Assembly: GCF_017313765.1 (NCBI RefSeq)
Contig: NZ_JAFLNC010000001.1
Span: 682,001-746,000, forward strand
DNA from: Sneathiella sedimenti
GTDB lineage: Bacteria; Pseudomonadota; Alphaproteobacteria; Sneathiellales; Sneathiellaceae
DNA: 64,000 nt
Reading direction: 5' to 3'
In this document: positions 43,957-52,273 of the stretch, one piece after another
Numbering within the stretch: position 1 is the stretch's first letter
How the letters are laid out: every line of letters starts with the position of its first letter
Translations under genes and position numbers: made by a program
The notes under the pieces: generated by a model
Seen by the model: only the letters and a program-made list of their open reading frames with translations
Databases searched by the model: none
What the model was told of the DNA's origin: nothing

Positions 43957-45123
43957 TTAACCCACAGAAGCCTTTTTTGGCGGGACCGTTTGTAAAGTTT
44001 CGAGTAGGCAAGCAAAATCCTCCCGCCATTTATCCCAGTTCAATTCATCTTTAAATTTGCCGCGGGCGTAGGTCGCCATCTCCTGCAGCCTTTCCTTATC
44101 TTTCCATAAAGCAAGGATCGTTTCTGCATATTCCTTTCCCTCTGCCGAAAGCGGCAACAGGACCCCTGATTTTCCATCATCGACGACGGACGGGATCCCG
44201 CCGGTATTCGGCGCAATCACCGGAGTCGCAAAAGCGGCCGCCTCCGCGAACACCAGACCATAAGCCTCCGCACGGGTTGGCAGTACAAATAGAGAGGCCT
44301 CTGAAAAGAGCTTGTTATAGAGGGCGAACTGCTCCGGATCGCTTTTTTTGATGAATTCGTGAACCGTTACACCTTCGGGCGGACTTCCCGAAAACGGATT
44401 GCAGCCCACGATATATAGATGTGCATCCACGCCAGCGTTCTGAATATGCTTATACGCAGACAGAATAATATCGCCACCCTTGCGACCCCATTCTTTCCCC
44501 ATAAACAGAATATTACATCTGGTATTAAACTTGGTTGCCAGATACTCCTCATTCACTGTCGGCAGGGTACCGACATTTGCCCCGAGCCGGATAAACCGCA
44601 GCTTTTCCGAATTTGCATTATAATCCTTTCGCGCGGAATCCATTGCCCAGTCAGAGGGAAAAATGGAAAAGGAAGAATTTTCAATTACCTTACGCTCGAT
44701 CTCATTGCCCTCCCGCAAGAGCCACTGCGGGACGCGACTCACTTCCGGGTAATAATCGGTCATAATGGCGAAAGTCGCATCGGAGATGTGCAAAATAGGG
44801 ACAGATACTTTCACATTGGCAAGCTCGGGCGAAGCAGCAATCCCGACAACAACATCCGGATTTACACGATCCAGCTGTTTCTGGATTTCCTTACCAGCCG
44901 CCTTGCTGTAGGCCTCGGTGACGGATAAATCAATGCTCGATCCGAGTTGCTTGAAGATGTAGCGACATACCTTCGTCAGCGCCAAGACCCACGAAAGCTT
45001 TGTCGCCCTCACAATGACTACATCATCAGAAATTTTCCGTATTTCACGCGTAATAAAATATGGCGTCCCCGACCATGCGGAAACGTTCGTCGGGTCATGG
45101 CGTGAAACTATCGCGATTTTCAT
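43957..45123 (-). CDS. Glycosyltransferase family 4 (group 1)
   Basis: A 388-residue GT-B fold enzyme starting MKIAIVSRHDPTNVSAWSGTPYF. The C-terminal nucleotide-sugar half shows LFMGKEWGRKGGDIILSAY, LYIVG, LFSEASLFVLPTRAEAYGLVFAEAAAFATPVIAPNTGGIPSVV (the EX7E-type motif). Start 45123 is chosen because similarity begins there; ATG 45153 adds ten residues. It is probably a retaining glycosyltransferase in exopolysaccharide assembly. Confidence 0.92.
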   Translation of the reverse strand: MKIAIVSRHDPTNVSAWSGTPYFITREIRKISDDVVIVRATKLSWVLALTKVCRYIFKQLGSSIDLSVTEAYSKAAGKEIQKQLDRVNPDVVVGIAASPELANVKVSVPILHISDATFAIMTDYYPEVSRVPQWLLREGNEIERKVIENSSFSIFPSDWAMDSARKDYNANSEKLRFIRLGANVGTLPTVNEEYLATKFNTRCNILFMGKEWGRKGGDIILSAYKHIQNAGVDAHLYIVGCNPFSGSPPEGVTVHEFIKKSDPEQFALYNKLFSEASLFVLPTRAEAYGLVFAEAAAFATPVIAPNTGGIPSVVDDGKSGVLLPLSAEGKEYAETILALWKDKERLQEMATYARGKFKDELNWDKWREDFACLLETLQTVPPKKASVG

Positions 45124-45349
45124 TACTGACGCTTTCAATTCTAGATTCAGCAAAGCACAACCTAGAAGCTTTCTATTTAAAAAGGGTAAAATCGGTACGT
45201 GTCTATTTCGTTATCGGGCCATTCAGGCAAGCCAATGTTACATAAAGATCACGGCCTTACGTCAGAAACACACGAAACTACGACCACTACATTGCGAGAA
45301 AAACTACGGCCTTTCAACTGATAAAAGACAAATTCTCCTCCATTGCCAA

Positions 45350-46633
45350 TCAATCTTCCCGCAACGCTCGATTAAAGCTGAGAATAATCGGATTGATAAA
45401 GTAATCAAGCGCCGTCCGCTCACCGGTCAGGATCATAACATCCGCCTGCATTCCAGGGCGCAGCTGAGTGACCTTTATTTCCGCGTTCTCCAGGTTTTCG
45501 ATCTGGACCCTTGCTAAATAATAGTAATTTCCGGTGCGCTCATCCTCGAGACTGTCAGCCGATACGCTGAGAACCTTGCCCTCTGCCGGCAAGGAAAACC
45601 GCTGGCTGAAAGCTGGAAACCGAATTTGGGCACGGGCGTCAATGTACACCGAGTCGATATCTTTGGTATTGACCTGTGCCTCCACAATCAATTGCACATT
45701 ATCCGGGACTATATCAAGGACTGTCTCCCCGGGCTTAATCACACCCCCGGTCGTATGAACCTGCAGGTTGACGACATATCCGTCCGTCGGCGCCCGGATT
45801 TCCGTTCTATCGAACACATCTTCCGAGGCGCGGGTCTGTTCCTCCAGATCAAATATCTGAGCCTGGACATCCCTGAGTTCCGAAACCACCTCATCGATCA
45901 TGGCATTGGACAGCTCGTTTATCTGGAGCTCCACCTCACCAATGGCCTGCCGGGTTTGCGCAATTCTCGAAATATTCTGACTGCGGTTGCCGCTGAGTTC
46001 CGCAAGATTGCGTTGCAGGGCGCGAAGACGGGGCCGTTTCGCAAGGTTCTTTTTAACGAGACTCTCGACGTCTTTAATTTCCTCGCTGATAAGTGCGATC
46101 TGCCGATCAGAAGAGGTAATCTGTCCTTCCAGCCCCTTAATTTCCTCTTCCAGCTGTGAAGCTTTTTGTTTCAGGATGGTAATTTGCCCATCGCGCGATA
46201 TGCGGCGGGACTTGAAGATATTCTTCTGGCCCTCCATCGCTTCTTTGATATTAGGCTCGTCCTTACGTTCAAGAAGCCATTCTGGAAATTCAATTTCGTC
46301 CAATCCGTCCCGCTCGGCGATAAGCCGGGCTTTCTGCGCCAGGGCAATTGCCCGGCGGCTACGAACGATTTCCACCGATGCTTTTGACTGCACCTCATCC
46401 AGCACAATCAGTACATCGCCTTTCTTAACGAAGTCACCGTCCTTGACCTTGATTTCCGACACAATGCCACCTTCAAGATGCTGGATCGACTTACGGTTTC
46501 CTTCAACACTGACCACGCCTTGTGCAATGGCCGCACTGCCGAGAGGCGCAAAGGCTGCCCATCCCACAAATGCACCAAAGAACAGGAAGATTATCACCAG
46601 GCCAAAAAGTATTGGCCCGCGTACATTCATCAT
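45350..46633 (-). CDS. Type I secretion periplasmic adaptor (HlyD/PrtE family)
   Basis: A 427-residue membrane-fusion protein. It has a short cytoplasmic start, one membrane helix (about 8-29: ILFGLVIIFLFFGAFVGWAAF), then the lipoyl/beta-barrel half (VVSVEGNRKSIQHLEGGIVSEIKVKDGDFVKKGDVLIVLD), a long alpha-hairpin coiled coil (about 95-265) and the second half with IRAPTDGYVVNLQVHTTGGVIKPGETVLDIVP and a LRPGMQADVMILTGERTALDYFI end. These are the PrtE/HlyD hallmarks. Its ATG overlaps the ABC transporter stop (46630-46633). An outer-membrane TolC partner is not encoded here and is presumably elsewhere. Confidence 0.94.
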   Translation of the reverse strand: MMNVRGPILFGLVIIFLFFGAFVGWAAFAPLGSAAIAQGVVSVEGNRKSIQHLEGGIVSEIKVKDGDFVKKGDVLIVLDEVQSKASVEIVRSRRAIALAQKARLIAERDGLDEIEFPEWLLERKDEPNIKEAMEGQKNIFKSRRISRDGQITILKQKASQLEEEIKGLEGQITSSDRQIALISEEIKDVESLVKKNLAKRPRLRALQRNLAELSGNRSQNISRIAQTRQAIGEVELQINELSNAMIDEVVSELRDVQAQIFDLEEQTRASEDVFDRTEIRAPTDGYVVNLQVHTTGGVIKPGETVLDIVPDNVQLIVEAQVNTKDIDSVYIDARAQIRFPAFSQRFSLPAEGKVLSVSADSLEDERTGNYYYLARVQIENLENAEIKVTQLRPGMQADVMILTGERTALDYFINPIILSFNRALRED

Positions 46634-48789
46634 TGTTTGATTTCCTCAATATATTTCAAAGCACCTTCCTGATCGCCCTGGACGAAAAGAGAGTATATTT
46701 TCGAAATATCTGCGTCGGTTAGAGGTTGCGGAGTCAGAGACTGGATCTTGGCCTTGATTTTCTCGCTCGGCCCCATGGTCAGAACAGCCGCCCGCTTTGG
46801 CGTTTTTGACTTGCCATTTACATGCGTCCCATTCGCCTTTTGTGGCGTCGAAGCCATCATCGGCTCGCGATAGGATGGCGGCGTAAATTTCTTTGAAACC
46901 TTGATATCGGAAGAGGGCGGTTGTTCCGTTTTCCTCGCCCTCGCCATAGTGGGGGGTGCGCCTTTTTCCGCATTCTTCTTGACCTGTATCGCCTTGTTAC
47001 CAGGTCCCGGTAACGCTCTTTGTACGCCCTGCAGCTTCATCATCACGTCGTCACGCGGTCCGAATTCCTGCATCACGCCGTCTTTCAGGACGAGGATCTT
47101 GTCGACATGTTTCAATATATTCGGTCGATGCGCGATGACAACAATAGTCATGCCTTCTGCCCGGAGATTGTCCATCGCGCGCATCAGTGCCGACTCGCCG
47201 ACGCTGTCGAGATTGGCATTCGGTTCGTCCAGGACAAGAAGGCTGGGGTTTCCGTATAGGGCGCGGGCAAGCGCGATACGCTGACGCTGACCGCCAGAAA
47301 GTGCCGCGCCCCCTTCGCCGATTTCCGTCTCGTACCCCTTGTCCATGCGCAGGACCATGTCATGAATGCCGGCCTTCTTCGCCGCGGCAATAACCAGCGC
47401 AGGATCGCCGTCATTCATCCGCGCGATGTTCTCGCGTATGGTGCCGGAGAACAGCTCGATATCCTGCGGCAGATAGCCAATATACTGGCCGCGGTCATCC
47501 GCACTCCATTCGGCCACGTCCATTTCATCAAGGCGGGCATGGCCGAAACGAGGCTTCAGGTTTCCGACAAGCAACCGTACGAGTGTGGTTTTGCCCGCAG
47601 CTGTTGGTCCGATAATGCCAAGAATTTCGCCGGGCTCAATCCGGAAATTGATATTACGGAGGATCGGTTCCTTGGTGTTCGGGTGCGTATAACTCAAGCC
47701 TTCGACCGACACAGCGCCCTGCGGGCGGGGAAGCGGCATCAGATCCGTTCCCGGTGGCGGGCTCTGTTCCAGTTGCGCTTTCAGTCGGCTATAGGCTGCC
47801 CGCGCGCCGAGAAATCCTTTCCAGGACCCAATTGCCTGCTCAACCGGAGCCAGCGCACGGCCCATGATAATCGAGCCGGCAATCATTGCCCCCGGGCTCA
47901 TTTCGGCCTGTATTACCAGCCAGGCTCCCGCACCGGTTACGCCGATTTGCAGCATAACACGCACAAATTTGGACGCCGCCGAGATAACACCGCCGCGATC
48001 GCTTGCCTGGGCCTGCAGCGCAAGTGAGTCCGCGTGGCGGACATTCCAGCGATTAATCAGCTGCGGCATCATGCCCATTGCCTCGATCACGTCGGCATTG
48101 CGGGACGCAGTCTCCGCCTGCTTCATCGCCACCATCTGCTGGCCGTTCGATTCAGCGAGCAACTTTCGTGTCGCCCGTTCATTTATGATGCCCAGCGTCA
48201 ACAGAATGACCGCACCGATAAGGGCGATCCAGCCCAGAACCGGATGAAGCAGAAACATAACGCCGAGGAAAATCGGTGCAAAAGGCGCATCCAAAATGGG
48301 GAAGATACCGGGACCAGTCAGAAAGGACCGGAAATTACCCAGGTCCCGGAGCGCCTGAATGCTGGCCTCCCGACCCGTGGTTAAAGTCGACATGATGCTG
48401 GCGGTGAGAGCCGCGCCGCCAATCTGGCCATCCAGCCAGCGGCTCATGCGCACGAGAATGAATGTGCGAACCCCTTCCAGGATTGCCATTGTTAACAACG
48501 CGAGGCCCGCGATCAGCATCAATAGCATAAGCGTATCGGTATTGCGGCTGGTAATGACCCTGTCAAACACCTGCATCATGAAAAGTGGCGCCGTTAACAG
48601 CAGAAGGTTAATGGCAAGGCCGAACACCGCCAGGATTATGAAGACCCTGGAACATCTATCCAAAGTTTCCTTCAGAAGCGGGTTATTTTGTATGCTCACG
48701 CGTCCCTCTAGTAAGTCGTCACCAACTCTTGCTGGATCATATTGATTGACAGCGTCTTTGCCAATGCCCGATGGCACACCATCGTACAT
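46630..48789 (-). CDS. Type I secretion ABC permease/ATPase (PrtD family) with long C-terminal extension
   Basis: A 719-residue inner-membrane exporter. After ~45 polar residues comes a six-helix membrane domain (ILAVFGLAINLLLLTAPLFMMQVFDRVITSRNTDTL; GGAALTASIMSTL), then the ATPase with Walker A GPTAAGKT, LSGGQRQRIALARAL, and LLVLDEPNANLD. Ordinary PrtD proteins have about 560-580 residues; this one carries ~130 more at the C-terminus, Lys/Pro-rich (QVKKNAEKGAPPTMARA, SSDIKVSKKFTPPSY) and ending DADISKIYSLFVQGDQEGAL, a new small helical module. No N-terminal C39 peptidase or C39-like domain is present. The substrate is likely the 906-residue beta-helix/LamG protein nearby. Confidence 0.93.
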   Translation of the reverse strand: MYDGVPSGIGKDAVNQYDPARVGDDLLEGRVSIQNNPLLKETLDRCSRVFIILAVFGLAINLLLLTAPLFMMQVFDRVITSRNTDTLMLLMLIAGLALLTMAILEGVRTFILVRMSRWLDGQIGGAALTASIMSTLTTGREASIQALRDLGNFRSFLTGPGIFPILDAPFAPIFLGVMFLLHPVLGWIALIGAVILLTLGIINERATRKLLAESNGQQMVAMKQAETASRNADVIEAMGMMPQLINRWNVRHADSLALQAQASDRGGVISAASKFVRVMLQIGVTGAGAWLVIQAEMSPGAMIAGSIIMGRALAPVEQAIGSWKGFLGARAAYSRLKAQLEQSPPPGTDLMPLPRPQGAVSVEGLSYTHPNTKEPILRNINFRIEPGEILGIIGPTAAGKTTLVRLLVGNLKPRFGHARLDEMDVAEWSADDRGQYIGYLPQDIELFSGTIRENIARMNDGDPALVIAAAKKAGIHDMVLRMDKGYETEIGEGGAALSGGQRQRIALARALYGNPSLLVLDEPNANLDSVGESALMRAMDNLRAEGMTIVVIAHRPNILKHVDKILVLKDGVMQEFGPRDDVMMKLQGVQRALPGPGNKAIQVKKNAEKGAPPTMARARKTEQPPSSDIKVSKKFTPPSYREPMMASTPQKANGTHVNGKSKTPKRAAVLTMGPSEKIKAKIQSLTPQPLTDADISKIYSLFVQGDQEGALKYIEEIKQ

Positions 48790-48989
48790 AAAAATGCTGA
48801 AATTAGGATTAAAATATTAACTGGTAAACGTCCTAAACCGAGTTGCTGTGATATTACCGCGGCAAGGAGCGTATAAACTAATGTTGCATTATGGCCATTT
48901 TTAGGGAAATACTGGAAAAAAATATGACGTTACCCTTAGAAATAGCGTAAAGGCTATGTTACAAAGCGTTATTGTAGATTTCAACCGAC

Positions 48990-49007
48990 TCTGATAACCA
49001 TATCAGA
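48990..49007 (+). promoter_or_regulatory. Inverted repeat in the leader of the polysaccharide export operon
   Basis: TCTGATA-4-TATCAGA is a perfect 7-base inverted repeat ending 28 bases before the GTG start of the Wza-like gene and just before its GGGGGAGG ribosome-binding site. It may be an operator or a small leader hairpin. The gap with the divergent secretion gene (48790-49035) is otherwise AT-rich and unremarkable; no sigma-54 motif was found in it. Confidence 0.45.
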
Positions 49008-49035
49008 AGCATTTTGATAAGGGGGAGGCACTTAC

Positions 49036-49668
49036 GTGTTTACACTTCTAAAGATAAAGTCCGTTGCCACCCGGACAATCTTGATTTCACTGGCACTGTT
49101 TGTTTCAGCTTGTGCGGCACAAAACCAGGCTGCCTCTGACGCTCCCGCGTCTTTAGGGACTGCGCCCCAGTATGTTATTGGACCGCAGGATGAGTTGGAT
49201 GTTTTCGTATGGCAGAATCCGGATCTATCGGTCACTGTGCCGGTTCGCCCCGATGGCCGCATTTCAACTCCGTTGGTTGACGATATGATGGCGGCCTCCA
49301 AAACGTCACAGGAGCTTGCTCGTGATCTGGAAAAGGTCCTCGCCAAATATGTTAAGGATCCGCTTGTAACTGTAACGATCAGGTCCTTTAACGGCCCGTA
49401 TGATCAGCAGATTCGCATTGTCGGACAGGCGGCTGAACCGAAAGCCATTCCTTACCGCAATGACATGACGGTTCTTGACGCCATTATCGCCGTCGGCGGT
49501 ATGACTGAATTTGCCGCCGGGAACCGCGCGGTTATTGTCAGAAATGAGGGTGGAGAAAAGAAATCCTACGGCGTTCGCCTTGATGACCTGATTATCGATG
49601 GCGATGTATCGGCAAACGTGCCGCTGTTGCCCGGCGATATTCTCATCATCCCGCAAAGCTGGTTCTAG
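49036..49668 (+). CDS. Polysaccharide export lipoprotein (Wza/KpsD-like, exosortase-associated type)
   Basis: A 210-residue outer-membrane export protein. A lipoprotein signal ends LFVSAC with lipid-modified Cys26. The mature part has the Poly_export start YVIGPQDELDVFVWQNPDLSVTVPVRPDGRISTPLVDD, then a SLBB-type domain (DQQIRIVGQAAEPKAIPYRNDMTVLDAIIAVGG) and a short end, LPGDILIIPQSWF. This short form is typical of export proteins in exosortase A (PEP-CTERM) clusters. It starts with GTG behind a strong GGGGGAGG site. It is the first gene of a two-gene transcript with the beta-barrel gene. Confidence 0.93.
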   Translation: MFTLLKIKSVATRTILISLALFVSACAAQNQAASDAPASLGTAPQYVIGPQDELDVFVWQNPDLSVTVPVRPDGRISTPLVDDMMAASKTSQELARDLEKVLAKYVKDPLVTVTIRSFNGPYDQQIRIVGQAAEPKAIPYRNDMTVLDAIIAVGGMTEFAAGNRAVIVRNEGGEKKSYGVRLDDLIIDGDVSANVPLLPGDILIIPQSWF

Positions 49669-49730
49669 GATTGACGGCAATTTTGATTGCCGTTTGTTGA
49701 GGGTGGAATCAAATAGAAGGTAGTCGCATT

Positions 49731-51194
49731 GTGCTAAATGCAAACCAGCTAGTTTTCGGAAAAAAATCACGCATGTCGTTGGCGGTCGGGTGTATCGTCG
49801 CCGGCGGTATGCTGGTTTCATCGGGAAACGCCCAGGCCGCGGAATGGATGTTCAGTCCTTATATCGGCTTGAGTGAAACATACACCGATAATGCTTTCGG
49901 CACCTCTTCAGACAGAAAAGATGACTTTATAACAAACCTGAGTGCCGGTTTTATGATCGAAGGTGTGGGACGACGCCTGCAACTCACCGCTTCCTATGAC
50001 CTTGGTTACGATATATATGGGCGCTATTCAGACCTGAACGGATTTACGCATAACCTGCTGGCGTCCGCAAACACTGAACTCCTCCAGGAGCATCTGTTCC
50101 TCGATACGGAAATCGCCCTGACGGAAGAACGCTTTTCCAGCGACGGGGATACGTCCTTTTCTGACCGGACGACATCCGGCGACAGTACCCGCGTTCTGAA
50201 CGCGCGGATCAGCCCCTATTATCAGCATGACTTTGGCGGTTTTGCGACCGGTGTCGCGCGCTATAGCTACAGCCTGGTTGACTTTACGGATACGAATTCC
50301 GATATCGCCTCTTCTGAACCATCTGATACCCAAACCCACCGAGTTGACCTCAGCCTGCTGAGCGGTCGCGAATTTGCCCGCACGAAATGGGCGGCGGAAG
50401 CCTTTGCTCTCGACAACCAGGTCAAAAACGGTGACGATCTTAAACGCGCGACTTTCAAGGGCTCCGGACAGATGCCGATTAATCGGTATGTGGCACTGCT
50501 CGCGTCAGCCGGTTGGGATGAATTTGACGGCGAGAATATTGATAACGAGCAAATCAGTGGCGCCTTTTACAGCGGTGGCGTCCGCCTGACACCCGGTCCA
50601 AGAACAGATCTAAGTGTTCAGGTCGGCCATCGCTTCGGCGGTGGCATCGTGGATGCGGATCTGACGTATCAGATCTCAAGCGAAGCAAGCCTGATCGGTG
50701 GATACCATGTTGATGTCGCGGGCTCCGGGGACTCCTTCGCCAATACGCGCGTTCTTGATACAAACGGCCGTCTCGTCAATCCGAACTATTTCCCGGGCGG
50801 CTATACGGATGCCATTACCAAGTCGAAAACAGCATCGTTAGGCTTAACCGGAGAAAAGGGCCGCAATACTTATACTGCCGCCGCCAGCTATATCGTCCGC
50901 GATTTTCTTGATGATGGCACGGATGAAGAGGTGGTCTCATTTGACGGCCGATATTCAAGACAGCTGTCGCGCCGTCTTGAATGGTCCCTGCTCGGCGGTT
51001 ATTCCGAAATCCTTGATCCACAGGTTTCCGGCGGTAAGGAAAAAGCATATTACGGCCAGACAGGAATTAACTACCAGTTTTCGGCCAGTCTGATCGGGGA
51101 GCTTTCCTACGGCTATTACAACCGTGATAGCGACACTGATGGCAACGACCTTCGGGAAAACACGGTTTCCGTCTCTGTCAGAAAAGAATTCTAG
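49731..51194 (+). CDS. Outer-membrane beta-barrel protein, exosortase/EPS-associated
   Basis: A 487-residue protein with a signal peptide ending AQAAEW (near 37). The mature part has alternating amphipathic strands with aromatic ends (FSPYIGLSETYTDNAFG; LQLTASYDLGYDIYGRY; RLEWSLLGGYSEI; SLIGELSYGYYNRD) and ends VSVSVRKEF, a terminal phenylalanine as in barrel proteins. It resembles the TIGR03016 group (PEP-CTERM-system-associated barrels). It is probably an outer-membrane partner for polymer export. GTG start. 62 bases separate it from the export-lipoprotein gene, and a terminator follows. Confidence 0.85.
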   Translation: MLNANQLVFGKKSRMSLAVGCIVAGGMLVSSGNAQAAEWMFSPYIGLSETYTDNAFGTSSDRKDDFITNLSAGFMIEGVGRRLQLTASYDLGYDIYGRYSDLNGFTHNLLASANTELLQEHLFLDTEIALTEERFSSDGDTSFSDRTTSGDSTRVLNARISPYYQHDFGGFATGVARYSYSLVDFTDTNSDIASSEPSDTQTHRVDLSLLSGREFARTKWAAEAFALDNQVKNGDDLKRATFKGSGQMPINRYVALLASAGWDEFDGENIDNEQISGAFYSGGVRLTPGPRTDLSVQVGHRFGGGIVDADLTYQISSEASLIGGYHVDVAGSGDSFANTRVLDTNGRLVNPNYFPGGYTDAITKSKTASLGLTGEKGRNTYTAAASYIVRDFLDDGTDEEVVSFDGRYSRQLSRRLEWSLLGGYSEILDPQVSGGKEKAYYGQTGINYQFSASLIGELSYGYYNRDSDTDGNDLRENTVSVSVRKEF

Positions 51195-51207
51195 GCTCTA
51201 CAAGAAC

Positions 51208-51263
51208 GAACGCCCGAAGCAAATTTGCGGTCCTTGCCGCCAGGTTGCTCCGGGCGTTTTCTT
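51208..51263 (+). terminator. Terminator between convergent barrel and ATPase genes
   Basis: AACGCCCG and CGGGCGTT flank a 36-base stretch with its own GCGG...CCGC helix, followed by TTCTTT. It ends the plus-strand transcript. The inner T-run on the other strand is poor, so bidirectional use is uncertain. Confidence 0.75.
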
Positions 51264-51271
51264 TGTGAGAC

Positions 51272-52222
51272 TTAACCGAGGTTTTGTAATTTCTTGACGA
51301 TCAGCTTCGCAAGCTCTTTGTCGTGAATCACGAGTGCCGGTTTCTCCTCTTCCACTTCTTCTCTTGACTGAACGGGCAGGCGGCGTGTGTCCTCCGCGCC
51401 CTTCGGCGCGCCGACATCGAAAATGCCATGGGTTCGCTTGTCCCGGATCACTTCTTCGACAATTCCGCCGTCGATTTCCGGTGCCATACGGGCAAATCCA
51501 TACACCAGGCAGGTATCGGCCAGGATATTGATAATACGCGGAATACCCCGGCTCGCTTCAAACAGTGCTTCACAGGCATCCATGGTGAACAATGGCAAAT
51601 CCCGCCCCGCTATGGAAAGACGGTGCTTGATGTAGGCATCGATATCTTCTGCTGTCAGAGGCGCAAGGTGGAAATCCGAGGCGATACGCTGCGCGAACTG
51701 GGTAAGTTCTGGTGCCTGCAACAATCCCTTCAACTGCGGCTGGCCCACCAGAATTAACTGGAGGAGCTGGTCATTGTCGGCATTGATGTTGGAAAGCAGC
51801 CGGAGCTGCTCTAGGAGCTTTGGGCCAAGGTTCTGGGCTTCGTCCACAATAAGGATTGTCCGGCGACCTTCCGCATATTCGCGGATCAGGAACTGCTGCA
51901 ACTCATCATGCAGTCCAACGTGGGATTTTCCCTCATAGGTTTGACCAAAAGCCATCAGAACCCACTGCAACAGGTCTCCATCCTGTATATTGGACACCAG
52001 CCCGACGGTGAATTCCTCATCCAGCCGGTCGAGAAGATGACGGATAAGCGTTGTCTTCCCGCACCCGATTTCGCCAGTGACAACCGTAAAGCCGGCCCGG
52101 TTCATCACCCCGTATTCGAGCATCGAATAGGCGAGCGAGTGGCTGTGCCCCCAATACAGGTAATTTGGGTCGGGCAGGATGGAAAAGGGTTTCTGCTCTA
52201 ACCCGTAGAATTCTCTATACAT
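51272..52222 (-). CDS. AAA secretion ATPase, exosortase A-associated type
   Basis: A 316-residue ATPase. It opens MYREFYGLEQKPFSILPDPNYLYWG, the standard start of the XrtA/PEP-CTERM-locus ATPases (ExeA/GspA-like). Walker A GEIGCGKTT at 50-58, Walker B TILIVDEAQNLGP, and the sensor-like GIPRIINILADTCLVY are present. No membrane helix is seen. The likely role is energising or regulating EPS export together with PrsT, encoded just upstream (51-base gap), with which it forms a minus-strand operon. Confidence 0.92.
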   Translation of the reverse strand: MYREFYGLEQKPFSILPDPNYLYWGHSHSLAYSMLEYGVMNRAGFTVVTGEIGCGKTTLIRHLLDRLDEEFTVGLVSNIQDGDLLQWVLMAFGQTYEGKSHVGLHDELQQFLIREYAEGRRTILIVDEAQNLGPKLLEQLRLLSNINADNDQLLQLILVGQPQLKGLLQAPELTQFAQRIASDFHLAPLTAEDIDAYIKHRLSIAGRDLPLFTMDACEALFEASRGIPRIINILADTCLVYGFARMAPEIDGGIVEEVIRDKRTHGIFDVGAPKGAEDTRRLPVQSREEVEEEKPALVIHDKELAKLIVKKLQNLG

Positions 52223-52273
52223 TTAAATCTGCTTTCACCCGTTAATTCGGCGTAATCAATATACTATTACAAA

